Source of the DNA: Crotalaria pallida
Taxonomy: Eukaryota; Streptophyta; Magnoliopsida; Fabales; Fabaceae
Assembly (NCBI GenBank): GCA_037953625.1
Contig: CM075656.1
Location: 78,573,001 to 78,637,000, forward strand
Reading direction: 5' to 3'
Length of the DNA stretch: 64,000 nt
Part shown: positions 23,408-34,993 of the stretch, piece after piece
Layout of the letters: each line of letters opens with the position of its first letter
Position numbering within the stretch: position 1 is the first letter of the stretch
The notes under the pieces: generated by a model
Database searches by the model: none
What the model was told of the DNA's origin: nothing
The model's input: only the letters and a program-made list of their open reading frames with translations
Program-made: the position numbers and the translations under genes

Positions 23408-24066
23408 TCTTGAATTTTGGAATTATTTTGTTATGCGGTTTTGTTTTTTAATGTTTGGTTTTCCGAAATTACTTTTAGATTTGTCATATATTTTTTATAT
23501 TTTGATCAAACTTTGCTATCAAAATCCTAGTTAAATGCGAGAAATTAGTCATGTAATGTTACATGTATGTACAACAACAAACCTTTTTTCCATTTTTTTT
23601 AAAAAAACTAAAAATATAAAAATATTAATTTTTTAATTGTTTTACTATTAAAAAAAAATCTTTGTCAACGTAACATTATGTGACACTACGTCGCTAGTCT
23701 CTTACGTGTGATTAAGATTTTGATATGACATGTCAATAAACTTGGCCAAAATTAATAAAAAAAAATATGACAAACTCATAAATAACATCATAAAACCAAA
23801 CACAAACAATCCTAAAGATCAAATACCGGAACCTGTGGTGTGTTGGTCTAGTGGCCAGGGGGCTGGACTTTGGTAGGAGGAGCCGCGTGCTCGATTCCCC
23901 GCAACACCCATCAGGGAGACTTTACGTCCTTAACCCCCAGACCCGGTCGAACCAGATTAGTGGGCTGGTTCAGTTCAGTGGAGGTTCCACGGACTGGACT
24001 GGTTCGATACTGGGGCTTAGACTAAAAAAAGATCAAATACCGGAAACATAATTAAATACCTGAATT
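23408..24066. mobile_element. TIR element interrupted by a SINE in its right arm
   Basis: Left arm motifs (tgtttggttttccgaaatta, gatttgtcatata, attttgatcaaac, atcaaaatcctag) reappear inverted in the right arm (gattaagattttgatatgac, cttggccaaaatta, atatgacaaactc, aaaccaaacac). The SINE at 23832-24029 splits the right arm, and the arm resumes after it. Non-coding; superfamily not fixed. Confidence 0.5.
23832..24029 (+). mobile_element. SINE with 16-bp duplication
   Basis: The flanking duplication agatcaaataccggaa is perfect (23816-23831 and 24030-24045). The head resembles a tRNA gene (gtgttggtctagtggcc, then gtgctcgattccccg as B box). The body contains ccagacccggtcgaaccag and ends gcttagactaaaaaa. 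Its sequence differs from family A. Confidence 0.92.
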
Positions 24067-24423
24067 ATATTAATTCTTAGCTTCTCACTTTCATATTTGC
24101 GTATACAGTGACCAGTGGTATACAGTGACCAGGTAACTCTGTGATTAATAATTTAAGATTGTAGAAAGAAAATTGAGCGATGGATGGCAAACTTTAGCTT
24201 GGCGGTGGCATCGTAAAGGCATATAATAAGGGTAGATAGCAGCCTCTCATTGTGAGTTTTTATTTTGGGGCCATATTGGGAACTAACAAAATATGATTGG
24301 TCCACCTAATTTTTCAACGTCGTGTAGAGAACCAGGTTCTGGGAAATGCTTTTCTGTGGGACCTTCACGGTATTTTCTGTTTTTTCCCCTCCTCTAATTG
24401 CTACTATTCTCACCCGAAAATAC

Positions 24424-24706
24424 TACTCCCTCCTATCCTATTTATAAGTGACATTTTAGAAGGATTTTTTGTTCCTATTTATAAGTCACTTTATATTTTT
24501 TAGGAGCCATTTATTGCTATTTTCTCTTATTTGTCCTTTGCCCATTAATGTGAAGTAATACAATATGAAATTTCCAATGAAAGTTAAGAGGGTAAGATTG
24601 TAATGTTAAAGTATTTTTTTAAAGTTTCAAAAAATCTAACTACCCTCCTTGGTCTGGTTCATGTGATATGGTTAAATATGCCATATAAATAGGACCAAAG
24701 AGAGTA
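24424..24706. mobile_element. Stowaway-type MITE, copy 2
   Basis: Starts tactccctcctatcctattt and ends aataggaccaaagagagta, inverted. It shares long internal blocks with the copy at 7921-8197. TA at both borders. Confidence 0.8.
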
Positions 24707-24825
24707 TAAGACAAGGATCCATTTTAATCCTTAAATTTTTGCATACATCAATTTGATATCTAAAAATGAAACACCTAAATTAATCAATAAATTTTTTAAT
24801 GCAAGTTAAATTAGTTGCTCACTCT

Positions 24826-25013
24826 ACCAGTGGAGGCTGGCACAAGTGGAAGGGGCTTGTGTCCCTTAAGCATGTGGTCGCGGGTTCGAGTCGTACCCGA
24901 GGCGCATGTGAATGGAGCAAGTCTTACTGGGAGCATCGCCCCCGAAAGGGCCCGACCGTGGTGCGAGGGATTAGTCACCCAATTGCGCGGGTGGATACCC
25001 TGGTTCATCCAAA
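24826..25013 (+). mobile_element. SINE with 18-bp duplication
   Basis: The perfect duplication aaattagttgctcactct flanks it (24808-24825 and 25014-25031). It has a tRNA-like head with B box cgggttcgagtcgtacc and a GC-rich body (gcatcgcccccgaaagg, gattagtcacccaattgcgc). The open frames on both strands across it are shadows of this element. Confidence 0.92.
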
Positions 25014-25353
25014 AAATTAGTTGCTCACTCTGAAATATAAAATTGTAGCTATTTATTTTTCCATGGACGTGATCATCAACAAGTTCATGTGATTCAATAT
25101 TTGCGAGGTGTCGATCTTGAATGCGACTTTGCAATATGTAACTTTCTATCACATTGCAAGATTCATGCCTATCCTGTTAGCAGTTGAAAAATACTAGTAT
25201 TTTTGCGTAAAAAAAATTACTCGTATATTTTTCGTCAAACAAAACCCATAGTTATTAAATGACCAAGTTCCCCAATAAGTCATCGGAGGCTTAATTTTCA
25301 GCTGCTGGTCAGAGAATACGGTTGATTCCCAAAAAAATCATGATTTTTTTTCT

Positions 25354-25557
25354 ATACTTTTTGGTCAGTATCACAATTGTCTTTGAGAACACCTTTAATA
25401 CCAAGAAATCCTGCATAAGGTCGCATTTCTATTCCTCTTCCGACGGGATGTGTTAATCGAGAATCGAATCTAAGACTACTTCTTAGTCTCAAACTCAATT
25501 CTCAAATTATCAAGTTGACAAGATTGCACAACTTGAATCAACCTCGTTGATATCATG
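25354..25557 (-). mobile_element. SINE, family A, minus strand
   Basis: Read on the minus strand it follows the family A body (gattcgattctcgattaac, cccgtcgg, gcaggatt, ttggtattaaaggtgttctc) seen at 11455-11670 and 59676-59899. Duplication catgattttttttct at 25339-25353 and 25558-25572. The poly-T on the plus strand is its tail. Confidence 0.82.
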
Positions 25558-25572
25558 CATGATTTTTTTTCT

Positions 25573-26990
25573 CTTTGCTCTTTAGAGTAGGAAATTAACA
25601 AATTCAAACTATTCGTCCAATATTTTTCATGTTAAACTAAGCTTTAGGTCCTTTGTTTTTTTTTCCCCTCAAAAATTTAAAAAAATATACAATTTTCAAT
25701 ACTTTTAAACCATATTTATCTTCTCTTGACAAGTATTTTTAACATTGTTCTTTTAACATTTTTCTTTCTTTATTTTTGCTGATGAGAGCTACTTTTGGTT
25801 TTGGTATTCATATACTATTGCATAAACAGCAATAGAAATAGTAATAATCTATTGAGAATATTAATTAATAATAATAGTTGGTAATTAGTTAATTCAATTT
25901 GGCCCAATCCGGACAAAAGGGTCAGTAAGTAAAAGAAAACTCTGAGCCAATCGCTGTCTGAAAAAGAACCAAACCCGTCATCCTTAATGAACAACAGATC
26001 CACCTGAAAATAGTTGTTCTAAATTGAGCAGAAAAATGATAAAGTGTAATTCATTTAATCTTTATTATAAAGAAAAATAATTATAAATATATTTATTTAA
26101 AAAATTGATTAAGTAAATTTAATATTTTGGATTTTATGCAAAGAAAAATAAGAATTATTACTTAAATTGACTATTGGGGGAATACATTTTAAGTAAATGA
26201 GTAACAGCAAGTTTTAAAAATATTGAGACAAATGTTTTAAATTCAATGAGAGATCTTTATTTTAAAAATGGTAATTTTTTTTTTGTTCTTCCAAATGGTA
26301 ATTTTTGATAGTGTAAAAGTATTGAAATTTTTCTAATATTTTAAATCATAAATTAAACCTATATTTTTTTTTAATATATTCTAGATCAGAATAATACATT
26401 AATATATTCTAGATCAGAATAATACATACTTTTGCTTTAATTTAAGACAAATTTTTGAACAAATTTATTTCTTACTCGGAATTCAAACTTAAACTTTAAT
26501 TCCACTCAATTATCCTCAACTCAAAGTCTCAAACAATATAAACATTAGAGAAGAGGCGCTAGAAAGTATCACCAGTTAAAGTCTACGAGGTTTAGAAAAA
26601 AAAAACATCACAAATTTGCATTTTTTACTCCATAAACATGAAAATTATATTTTTCCAAATTCGATTATTTAACAATTAGCATTTGCCAAATTTTAAATTG
26701 TTATTATATTTAAACAAATTTATTAGATTAAATTTATCATTACGCATTTTAAACAAGCTAGAGACGTGATTAAATATTTTTAAAACTATATATTCAAATT
26801 ATTATTTTGAGCTTTTAAAATACAAAATTAAAATTGTAAATAAAATAAGGACGTTTAGATTAATTACTATTTAATTAACATGAAAAATGAAATACTTATA
26901 TTAGCAATCTCTTAAATCAAAGTGACATCATGCAGCATGTCTGTTTTATTTTCTGTATAAGGACACACTTCACATCTTTATTTTTTTAAT
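25573..26990. other. spacer, no gene recognised
   Basis: Very AT-rich. A short direct duplication (tatattctagatcagaataatacat) occurs near 26375-26427. No coding segment is supported. Confidence 0.35.
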
Positions 26991-27220
26991 TTGACTTAAT
27001 TATATTTTTTTTGTCATTTATATCATTTTCAAGATTTATTTTGATTTTTAACTTTTTTTACTTATTTTGGTCTTTTATTTTTTTTGCAAAAATAAGAATA
27101 AAATATTGAATTTATTGAAAAAAAAATGAAGGACCAAAATAAGTAAAAAAAAATAAAATTATGAATCAAAGTGAATCTTAAAAATAAAATAAAGGACAAA
27201 AGAATTTGTAGTTAAGCCTT
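26990..27220. mobile_element. foldback MITE of the 'cttaattgca / gtcctttat' type
   Basis: The left half runs tgacttaattatatttt, tgtcatttatatcattttc, aagatttattttgattttt. The right half is its inverse (tgaatcaaagtgaatcttaa, ataaaggacaaaag, agttaagcc). It is nearly palindromic throughout and belongs to the same group as the nested set at 53530-54887. Confidence 0.6.
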
Positions 27221-28282
27221 TTTAATTCATTGCCCTTTGAGCAACAGATAAGAAAACAAAACCGTACGTAAATAATATCTACAACTATTTTTTTTTACCT
27301 AATAAACAAAACAAAAAATACTGTGTGGACTTTTTTTATTAATTTGCGTTGGCTAATTAGCTTTAGAGATCAATGTAAAATTTTTTTTTACATCATCAGT
27401 CCATTATCCATTATTCATTTATTACTTTTATTTGAAAATTAACGACCATAAACACATGAATAGTAAATGATACACTAATAATGTAAAAAACTTTTACAAT
27501 ATCGGTACATCATCTATTTTATCTTAACTTTAACTTATTTAAAAAGACAAAAGAAAAAACTTCATATTCAAGGAACAACGTTTGTCTAATTGTGTTAGAA
27601 ACACATATTGGATACATCGCAGCTTACTCGAAAAGTTTTATTTTACATGAATGGAACTATATACTAAAGCATTTTTTTCCAAGATATTGAGAGCGTAACG
27701 AGGAACTAAATTGATCCAAATCATTTGACTAAAAGGGAATTTCTAGCATCCAAACTTTGAATGAGTTTTATAAGAAATAATATATAATTAAAAATATTTA
27801 AAAATATTATATTTTTATTATTCCAAAAAAAAGCATCTATTTATTTTTTTAATATATTTATCCTCAACTCTTGAATCTGAGATTAAAAAAAACTCTTAAA
27901 AAAGAAGCCTTTTATAAAATTATGAAGAAAACTTTTTTTTTAACACCAAAATGCTTCTCCGTTGAAAATTCTTATCAACTTGGCTTTGTTGACTACATAC
28001 CATTTTATTTTACATTAAAAAAAATACATATACATAATGGATTTTTTTATCTTATAACACATGTTAAATAATTTATAGAGGATAAATTACATTAAAAATT
28101 GAAACATGTATAAAATTTATGTACATTAATTATAATATATTTCTCTTAACACGTGTCCTAGCTAAGATACACATAAAAAAAAAAAAAAAAATTCTTCACA
28201 CTCTGTTGCACGAGGACTGCTACTCTGCTAGAGTATTAGTACCTGGACCCGATACAAGTACCGTGTATGTATTTTCTAAAAA
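27221..28282. other. spacer, no gene recognised
   Basis: AT-rich, with several poly-A and poly-T runs and only short open frames (for example 27871-28071) of biased composition. Nothing supported. Confidence 0.35.
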
Positions 28283-28294
28283 ATTGGGCATGAG

Positions 28295-28400
28295 GCCGCG
28301 TAAGACAGCCCAGTTGGTGGCTATAGAGACACTTAGGATTTTCTCCTCCCCAGGTCATGGGTTCTAGTCCCAGACCTCCCATGTAAACCAAACAAAAAAA
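28295..28400 (+). mobile_element. short SINE, family B, plus strand
   Basis: About 106 bp. It contains ccagttggtggctatagag as head, catgggttctagtcccag as the B-box region and an A-rich tail (aaaccaaacaaaaaaa). Duplication attgggcatgag/aatgggcatgag at 28283-28294 and 28401-28412. A minus-strand copy lies 0.7 kb away at 29122-29224. Confidence 0.8.
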
Positions 28401-28448
28401 AATGGGCATGAGTTCGTTATATATATTATTTATAGGAGATTTCTAATA

Positions 28449-28872
28449 TGCAATCCAAAATTGGATTGTTGCTATGCAACCTTCTTTTAAACTAACAAGA
28501 AGTTGTCACTTAATTCACCTTTGCTCAAGAGTGAAGACTATCTTGAATGACCTTCATCTTAGTTTCCTTATCTGCTCTGTTTGAACTTCAATCTTCCTTA
28601 AGTTTAACATTTCTCTTGTTCATGTACTTTTCATAATATTTTCCTCTAGAATCATCACCAAAGCTAATATTGGAGAAAAACTTTTCTGTAGAGCATCACC
28701 ATATTCATGACTATCCATTGTCTTCACAAGTTGCTTGGCATCAGAGTTTGCGTTGCTAGAACTCGCAACGCCTAGTAATTCAGAGTTTAGCTTGGCAACA
28801 GGTGAATTAAGTGACAATTTCTTATTGGTTTAAGAGAAGGTTGCATAGCAACAATCCAATTTTGGATTGCAT
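28449..28872. mobile_element. Pack-MULE-like element with about 73-bp near-identical TIRs
   Basis: The left end (atgcaatccaaaattggatt, then gttgctatgcaaccttct and gttgtcacttaattcacct) is repeated inverted at the right end with only about four changes over some 73 bp. Long near-identical TIRs with a gene-like, non-palindromic interior are the mark of Mutator elements that have taken up host sequence. No clean 9-bp duplication was found at the chosen ends. Confidence 0.75.
28517..28805 (-). pseudogene. captured gene fragment, COP1-interacting-protein-7-like
   Basis: The interior reads on the minus strand as protein-like sequence in two frames. The first frame gives SPVAKLNSELLGVASSSNA and continues to about 28680. 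After a one-base shift it gives FSNISFGDDSRGKYYEKYM, then NKRNVKLKED, a stop where the family has Trp, and SSNRADKETKMKVIQDSL. The motif GKYYEKYM-KR-KLKE-W-KEAKMKAMQDSL is, from memory, characteristic of plant CIP7-related proteins. The fragment has no start codon, a frameshift and a stop, so it is a non-functional captured piece. A protein search is needed to confirm the parent. Confidence 0.55.
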
Positions 28873-29121
28873 GCTACTAACTCCCTTATTTATATTTGCC
28901 TCAAACTTGATATAGGTTTATGTAAAACTATAAAACGAAAACCAAAACAAGTAAAAAAATATTAATGAGATGGTACGATTGAAAAATTCGATTTAACAAA
29001 ATTGTATAAGAAAATAAATATATAATTTATTAAATAAAATCAACATCTCATTCATTGCATGGGCTAATAGCTAATTTATAAGATTATAATTATAATTAAC
29101 TTCAATTGAGTTATTGAGTTT

Positions 29122-29224
29122 TTTTTTTTTTTTGGTTTACATGGGAGGTTTGAGACTAAAATCCATGACCTGGGGAAAATCCTAAGTGTCCCTGCAGCCA
29201 CCAACTAAGATGTCTTACGCCGAC
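29122..29224 (-). mobile_element. short SINE, family B, minus strand
   Basis: Inverse copy of the element at 28295-28400 (poly-T, ggtttacatgggaggttt, ccatgacctgggg, atcctaagtgtccct). Duplication tgagttattgagttt/tgagttactgagttt at 29107-29121 and 29225-29239. Confidence 0.85.
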
Positions 29225-29239
29225 TGAGTTACTGAGTTT

Positions 29240-29633
29240 ATATGACTTTTTTAAATACCAAAAATAGTTATCAGCTCTCTCTTTTTTTCTTTTTTGTTTT
29301 TTTTTTTTTTAAAAAAAAAATTGGGTAGGTAGCTTAACGCATGAGTTGATAGAGAGGAGGTTGGACTTAAAGGCAAGTGCGGAAAAGTACGAAGGGAATC
29401 TGCTTGGAGTTTATTCCAGAAGGGAACAGTGGTTCACGTCTGACCCAAAAAGCCACCTTGTTACTTTTCTAGTTTCCAACGCTCTTTCTCTCTCTCTCTC
29501 TCTCTCTCTTAATTCTTCTGCCACCTGTTCCTGTTTTTCCAACTACTTCACCCATAGAAATGAAAGTCAGAAACTTGCTGATTGCCATTTTAATTTTCTT
29601 TTTTTCCCACGAAATAAATTAATTTTTATCTAT
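29240..29633. other. spacer with a CT microsatellite
   Basis: Contains poly-T and poly-A runs around 29280-29320 and a (TC)n tract at about 29487-29508. A 140-codon open frame (29346-29768) crosses the microsatellite and the MITE behind it and has no recognisable domain. 29330-29480 is less AT-rich and could be an old retroposon head, but I cannot support it. Confidence 0.35.
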
Positions 29634-30144
29634 AGTACCCCATCAGATCCAATTTATAAGATTTTTTGGTTTTATTTTGATCTTATTTATAAGATATTTT
29701 TTCAATTTTTAATAGAATTTAATTATTTTTTTTTCACTAACACCTCTATAAAAGTCAACACTTTTTAGAGTTCCAATAATAATTATATGGATAATTTTGA
29801 AAAAATATACTCCCTCCGGTCCTTATTATAGGGCATACTTAACCGAATTACACATACCAAAGAAAGTGGTTGGTTTTATGAATTCTGTGAGAATATATTG
29901 TAACATTACAATTTTACCCCCTTAACTTTTCTTGGAAAATTCACACTCATTAATGAACAATAAAAAACACATAGATAGTCAAAGCATTTAATAAGGGCAA
30001 AAAAGAGAAAAATCAATAAATGATGCATAGAAAATATAAAGTGACTTATAAATAGGATCAAGAAAATTTTCTAGAATGTGACCTATATATAGAACCGGAG
30101 GGAGTATCAAATTTTCACATTATAAATAAGAGCCAGAGGGAGTA
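29634..30144. mobile_element. Stowaway-like MITE, outer element of a nested pair
   Basis: The left end (gtaccccatcagatccaatt, tataagat) and right end (tcacattataaataagagcc, agagggagta) are inverse partners. The complete Stowaway at 29808-30106 lies between them. Its outer TIRs are more diverged than those of the inner element, consistent with greater age. Confidence 0.6.
29808..30106. mobile_element. Stowaway-type MITE, copy 3 (inner)
   Basis: Starts tactccctccggtccttatt and ends tatagaaccggagggagta. The TIRs are nearly perfect over the first 16 bases. Internal blocks are the inverse of those in copies 1 and 2 (acattacaattttacccc, attaatgaacaat, gggcaaaaaagagaaaa). Confidence 0.82.
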
Positions 30145-30736
30145 TTTTCTTAACTTCAATTTTTACAACTGAGGATAAAAATATTACTAAATGTTAAGTT
30201 TTGCATAATTTGCTACAATTTTATCATATATGTAAGATTGGTCTTTTATTTTGTATCGATGAATTTGGTTCCCAAAATTTTCAAAATGGTTCTTGAGATA
30301 AAAAAAAACTTAAATCACATTGGTTTCTAACGTTGACAATGTTCTTAAGCAATCATTATTGTGGATTAACACAATGATAAAAAAGCACTATTTTGACAAA
30401 AAAAATAGTTGATAATCAATCAAATTAATCCTTAAAATCACGAGCATTAATCAAATTAATTCATAAATTTATGGACCTAATATTGATAATATTTTAAACT
30501 ATCCTAATCTATATCTATAAAATCCTAATCTATATCTATAAAATCAAAACCAATCTGACATATTTCTCTTTATCAGATAATTTTTTTTTATTGCTAGGTA
30601 GTCGTATAATTGTATGACCAAAATTTCATTTCAATTCAATAGATTGAATCCACGGTCAACTGTGAGGTTACTATTATTAAAGGACCTTGTTCACAGCCTC
30701 CACCCCTCAAACTCAAACTCAATAAATTATATCAAA
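30145..30736. promoter_or_regulatory. upstream region of the phosphofructokinase gene
   Basis: Roughly 600 bp between the MITE pair and the PFK start codon. AT-rich to about 30600, then with pyrimidine/CA-rich leader-like sequence (cacagcctccacccctcaaac). A short direct repeat (tcctaatctatatctataaa) lies at 30502-30543. An in-frame ATG at 30614 would add 41 residues, but the ATG at 30737 (context atcaaaATGGAG) is the better start. Confidence 0.45.
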
Positions 30737-33700
30737 ATGGAGTCCATTATTAGTAATTCATCTTCTCCTCCCATTGTTAATAACCACACACTCTCTTCTT
30801 CTTCCCTCAAAACCAACAACAACAATCACACCAACGGTAGTAACGGTAGCTTTGATCCATCTTCTCATCCTGCTCCTAAAGAAGAAGCTGGGAAGATGGG
30901 TTCAAGTTTGAATTCAAAGCCTAAGGTTGTCTCTGGCACCGCCGGCTATGTTCTTGAGGATGTCCCTCACTTGTCTGATTACATTCCTAACCTCCCTGTA
31001 TGTCATTCCTAATCTTTAATTTCCCTCTATTATTATTATTAATAATATGCTTTTCTCTAACACCTTATTATTATGTAAGTTTGAGAAACTATTGCATGAT
31101 CCGAGATCAATAAGAGTGTCTCATATACATACATGATCATAACATGTTCCAATATTATTCGGTGTCATGTTTTTATTAGCTTTCTTACTAAAGTTTATCA
31201 ACCTTCTTCTATGTGAGGTTTTCCTTTGTTGTTCTGTTATACAGTAACTTTATTTTTATTTTTATTTATCGTTACAAAAGAAATAACGACTTTTTTTGTT
31301 TGATTCATGCCGAAACAAACCTGACTCATGCAGTCATGCCTCTGCTCAAATAAATAAAATAATAGAATAAAAGATTTTTTTTTTGTTTTATGATTTTACT
31401 GATTTTTCGGCTTACAGATTACAGATGAGTAACTGGCCCCTAAATTTTTTGTTTTGTAATTTTTTTTATTTGATTAAATTTTAGTGAAACTATGTTATGC
31501 AGCTTGGAGGGAGGTATTTTTCATAATTAAAATGTGTTATTTTTTTAAGGAATAAAAATCTATATCAAAAATGTACTTTTCTGGTTATAACTTATAACTT
31601 ATAAGACTAATTTATCAATATTTTGTTTGTTGGGTACAAGACTAATGTATAATTTTGTTATATATTGGTGTTACTGCAGACATATACTAATCCTTTGCAA
31701 GACAATCCTGCTTACTCAGTAGTTAAGTAAGTATTGTGTTACTCTTCTTATCTGTGATCTAATTAATTTCTTTTGTTACTGCGTTGCTTGATTCACAACT
31801 TGAATTTCACTTTCAATTTTCCAGGCAGTATTTTGTGCATGTTGATGACAGCGTTCCTGAGAGGGTTAGTACTTTGTTTCTCTGTTGTTTTTTTTTCCTA
31901 GAAGGATATAACATGCGTAACGGGTCATCAATGAAAATATAACATGTGTAACGGTAAATAAAGTTTTGTCCCAAACACCAATGCTTCCTTATTCGATGTC
32001 AGGTAGGACACTCTTAAATCTAAGTTAATGAAATGGTATTGGTAACTAATTGCATGAAATGGATATTTATGACAGTGGTCCATAATCTTCTGATCAATTT
32101 GGTTTCATAAAGTTGGTGAAATGTTGTTTGTTGCAACTTAGGCACAGCTACCTTAAAGTACATGTCATTTATTTCCATTTTTGTCTGACTCCTGAGCCCT
32201 GACAGATAACAGTTCACAAAGATTCTCCAAGAGGGGTACATTTTCGGCGCGCTGGACCTCGTCAAAGGGTATGATTTTATGATCATCTATGTGTGTGTGG
32301 GTCTCTGTTTGTGCAATCATTGATATATTTGCTATCTTCTTTTGCTCACGGTATTTAAAATTGGGATACATACATAGGTGTATTTTGAATCAGATGAAGT
32401 TCAAGCTGCAATTGTTACATGTGGTGGTCTATGCCCTGGCCTCAACACTGTGATTAGAGAATTAGTGTGCAGCTTATACCATATGTATGGTGTAAAGAAA
32501 GTTCTTGGAATTGAAGTAAGTGAATGTTTATGTCATTATTCTCATACTCTACTTAAATAATGATCAAGTACTATATCATACCTGGTTTTTAATTGGTTTC
32601 ATTAGCTAAAAAAATAATAATTGTGATGTGAAGGGAGGATACAAGGGTTTCTATGCTCGCAATACAAAAACTTTAACTCCTAAAAATGTGAATGATATAC
32701 ATAAGCGTGGGGGAACTATCCTTGGTACATCGCGAGGTGGACATGTCACCACTAAGATAGTTGACAGTATTCAAGATCGTGGAATTAATCAGGTTTGTGT
32801 TTCTTTCAATTTACTGGCACATGTTTTTGTGTATGTATGTATGTACATCAGATTAACATCTATGTTAATTTCAGGTTTATATAATTGGAGGAGATGGAAC
32901 TCAGAGGGGTGCATCTGCAATTTTTGAGGTATCTAAATGTTTATATTAACGTTATCAGATTTGTGGGTTTAGCCGTTTAGGAATTGTCATGATAATATTT
33001 AACATCTTTGAGGCTAATTGCATTTGAGTAGAAATTTGTTAATAATTGAACCTGATTATCCATTCAGGAAGTCCGAAGGCGTGGTCTCAAAGTTGCAATT
33101 GTAGGAATCCCAAAAACCATAGACAACGACATCCCGGTACATCTTTCTTTCTTGAACATTGTGGCCTGCGCTCAAATAATTTGAATCCATTTGTTACTAC
33201 ACTTACTACCTATTTGCATCATTAATTGGCCAATTTTTTTTTTCTGCTTCCTCTCTCCATTTCTTAATAGGTTATTGATAAGTCCTTCGGTTTTGACACT
33301 GCTGTTGAGGAGGCTCAACGTGCTATAAATGCAGCTCATGTTGAAGCTGAAAGTTTTGAGAATGGTATTGGTGTTGTCAAGCTGATGGGTCGATACAGCG
33401 GTAAGTTTTCTAAATGCCTTCAACGCCTCCACTCCTGCACCCAATTCTTGTCGTCCTGCAATTATTTTCAATGGCCTAAGGATAACAAAGAGGCTTATAT
33501 CTTATTTCATAGTATTAGACTAGACAAAGTATTAAATGCAAAGTAATCTGCTGGTTTGGAAGACTATTGTGTTCTTATTCTAATATTTTAAAAGAAAAGT
33601 GCAGCTAAATATGATGTTCTAAAGTTAGTTAGCAAACCTGACACTGCTTCATATATATATATGCTTTATTTTTGACGCAGGATTCATTGCTATGTATGCT

Positions 33701-34993
33701 ACTCTTGCAAGTCGAGACGTGGATTGTTGCTTAATTCCAGAGTCGCCCTTTTACCTTGAAGGTCCCGGCGGACTTTTTGACTATATAGAGAAAACGCTCA
33801 AAGAAAACGGGCACATGGTTATTGTGATTGCTGAAGGGGCAGGACAGGAACTTGTTTCCGAGAGCATCCAATCCGAGAATACACAGGACGCTTCTGGAAA
33901 CAAGCTTCTTCAAGATGTTGGGCTATGGATTTCCCAAAAGATTAAGGTATGAACATTAAAGCTTTGTGATAATTTTTATTCTTTGCTAATCTTTTCATAA
34001 CAGATAAATGATTATGAAGATATTTCCAGGATCTTATTTTAATTGTTTTGATTCATCCAGGATCATTTCACCAAACAGAATACACTCCCCATAACTCTCA
34101 AATATATAGGTTTGTAAAGTTTATTAAACTTTATAGAATTGTATGTGTAGACACGCGCACACACATTATCTGAAAGGAGCAAAAGCTGAAAGAGTATTGC
34201 CTTATCTTTCTGTTTTACAGATCCAACGTATATGATCCGAGCTATTCCAAGCAATGCTTCTGACAATGTGTACTGCACACTTCTTGCTCAAAGTGCTGTT
34301 CATGGAGCAATGGCAGGTTACACTGGCTATACAAGTGGACTTGTCCATGGAAGACAAACATATATTCCCTTCTATGTGAGTTCTTTGGGCATGTTATTTT
34401 GTTGGTTCTGCAGAATAGACAGTATTAGTTTCTTAACATTTAATGAGCTGAATTATTTTTATTAGTTACATTTTACTATAATTTATCAAGTTATGATAAG
34501 ACTAGACACGAGATAATTCTTTGAAACTCACGATTCCTCCTCCCTCTCCGCTTCTATTTCTTCAATGTCACATGTCCTCCATCAAAGTAATTGAAATGAG
34601 TAAATCTTTACAAAATAGAAACAGAAGACATTTTTGCAATTATTAATAAAAACAGAAAATTGGAAACAGAACATATTGGCAAACCAAACAAACACTTAGA
34701 ATATATTACATTTTATATCACATTTTGGCTACAAGAGTGGTAGTTCTTTTGGCGTAACTCTTTCGGCTACACATTTTATGCAGAGAATCACCGAGAGACA
34801 GAACCATGTAGTGATAACGGATAGAATGTGGGCTAGGCTGTTATCTTCAACAAATCAACCGAGCTTTTTGAATAGTAAGGGTGCCAATGAAGAGAAGAAG
34901 GGAGAAGAATTGAAGCAGTTGGCGGATGGAAATTGTTCAGATGAAACATTGGTTAATAAAGAAATCAGCTGCATTTATCACAATGCTCTCTAG
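30737..34993 (+). CDS. PFK1/PFK3-like: ATP-dependent 6-phosphofructokinase, cytosolic type
   Basis: Thirteen coding exons: 30737-30997, 31680-31726, 31825-31864, 32206-32268, 32378-32515, 32634-32792, 32875-32928, 33068-33136, 33271-33400, 33681-33946, 34061-34109, 34221-34375 and 34784-34993. All junctions are GT-AG and in phase, giving 546 aa. The enzyme phosphorylates fructose 6-phosphate to the 1,6-bisphosphate with ATP, the committed glycolytic step. Visible motifs are GGLCPG (about 153-158), GGDGTQ (241-246; Gly rather than Asp marks ATP use over pyrophosphate), PKTIDND (269-275, catalytic Asp), MGRYSG (316-321) and ESPFYLEGPGG. From VLEDVPHLSDYIPNLP on it closely follows Arabidopsis PFK3/PFK1. 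The first 65 or so residues are an extra Ser/Asn/Thr-rich segment, longer than in those relatives. It is not clearly a transit peptide. Its position next to GGT and the NAC gene favours orthology to PFK1. Confidence 0.96.

Noticed and set aside
24799..25152. Overlapping open frames on both strands
   Set aside because: They are shadows of the SINE at 24826-25013, which has an 18-bp duplication.
28620..28817. Small intact gene on the minus strand
   Set aside because: It lies between long TIRs, lacks a start, and changes frame part-way, so it was reinterpreted as a captured fragment.
29346..29768. 140-codon plus-strand frame
   Set aside because: Runs through a CT microsatellite and into a MITE, with no recognisable protein.
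34011..34061. Alternative acceptor for PFK exon 11 at the first 'ccaggatc' near 34028
   Set aside because: Using it adds out-of-frame intron sequence. The second acceptor before 34061 keeps phase and the family sequence DHFTKQN.
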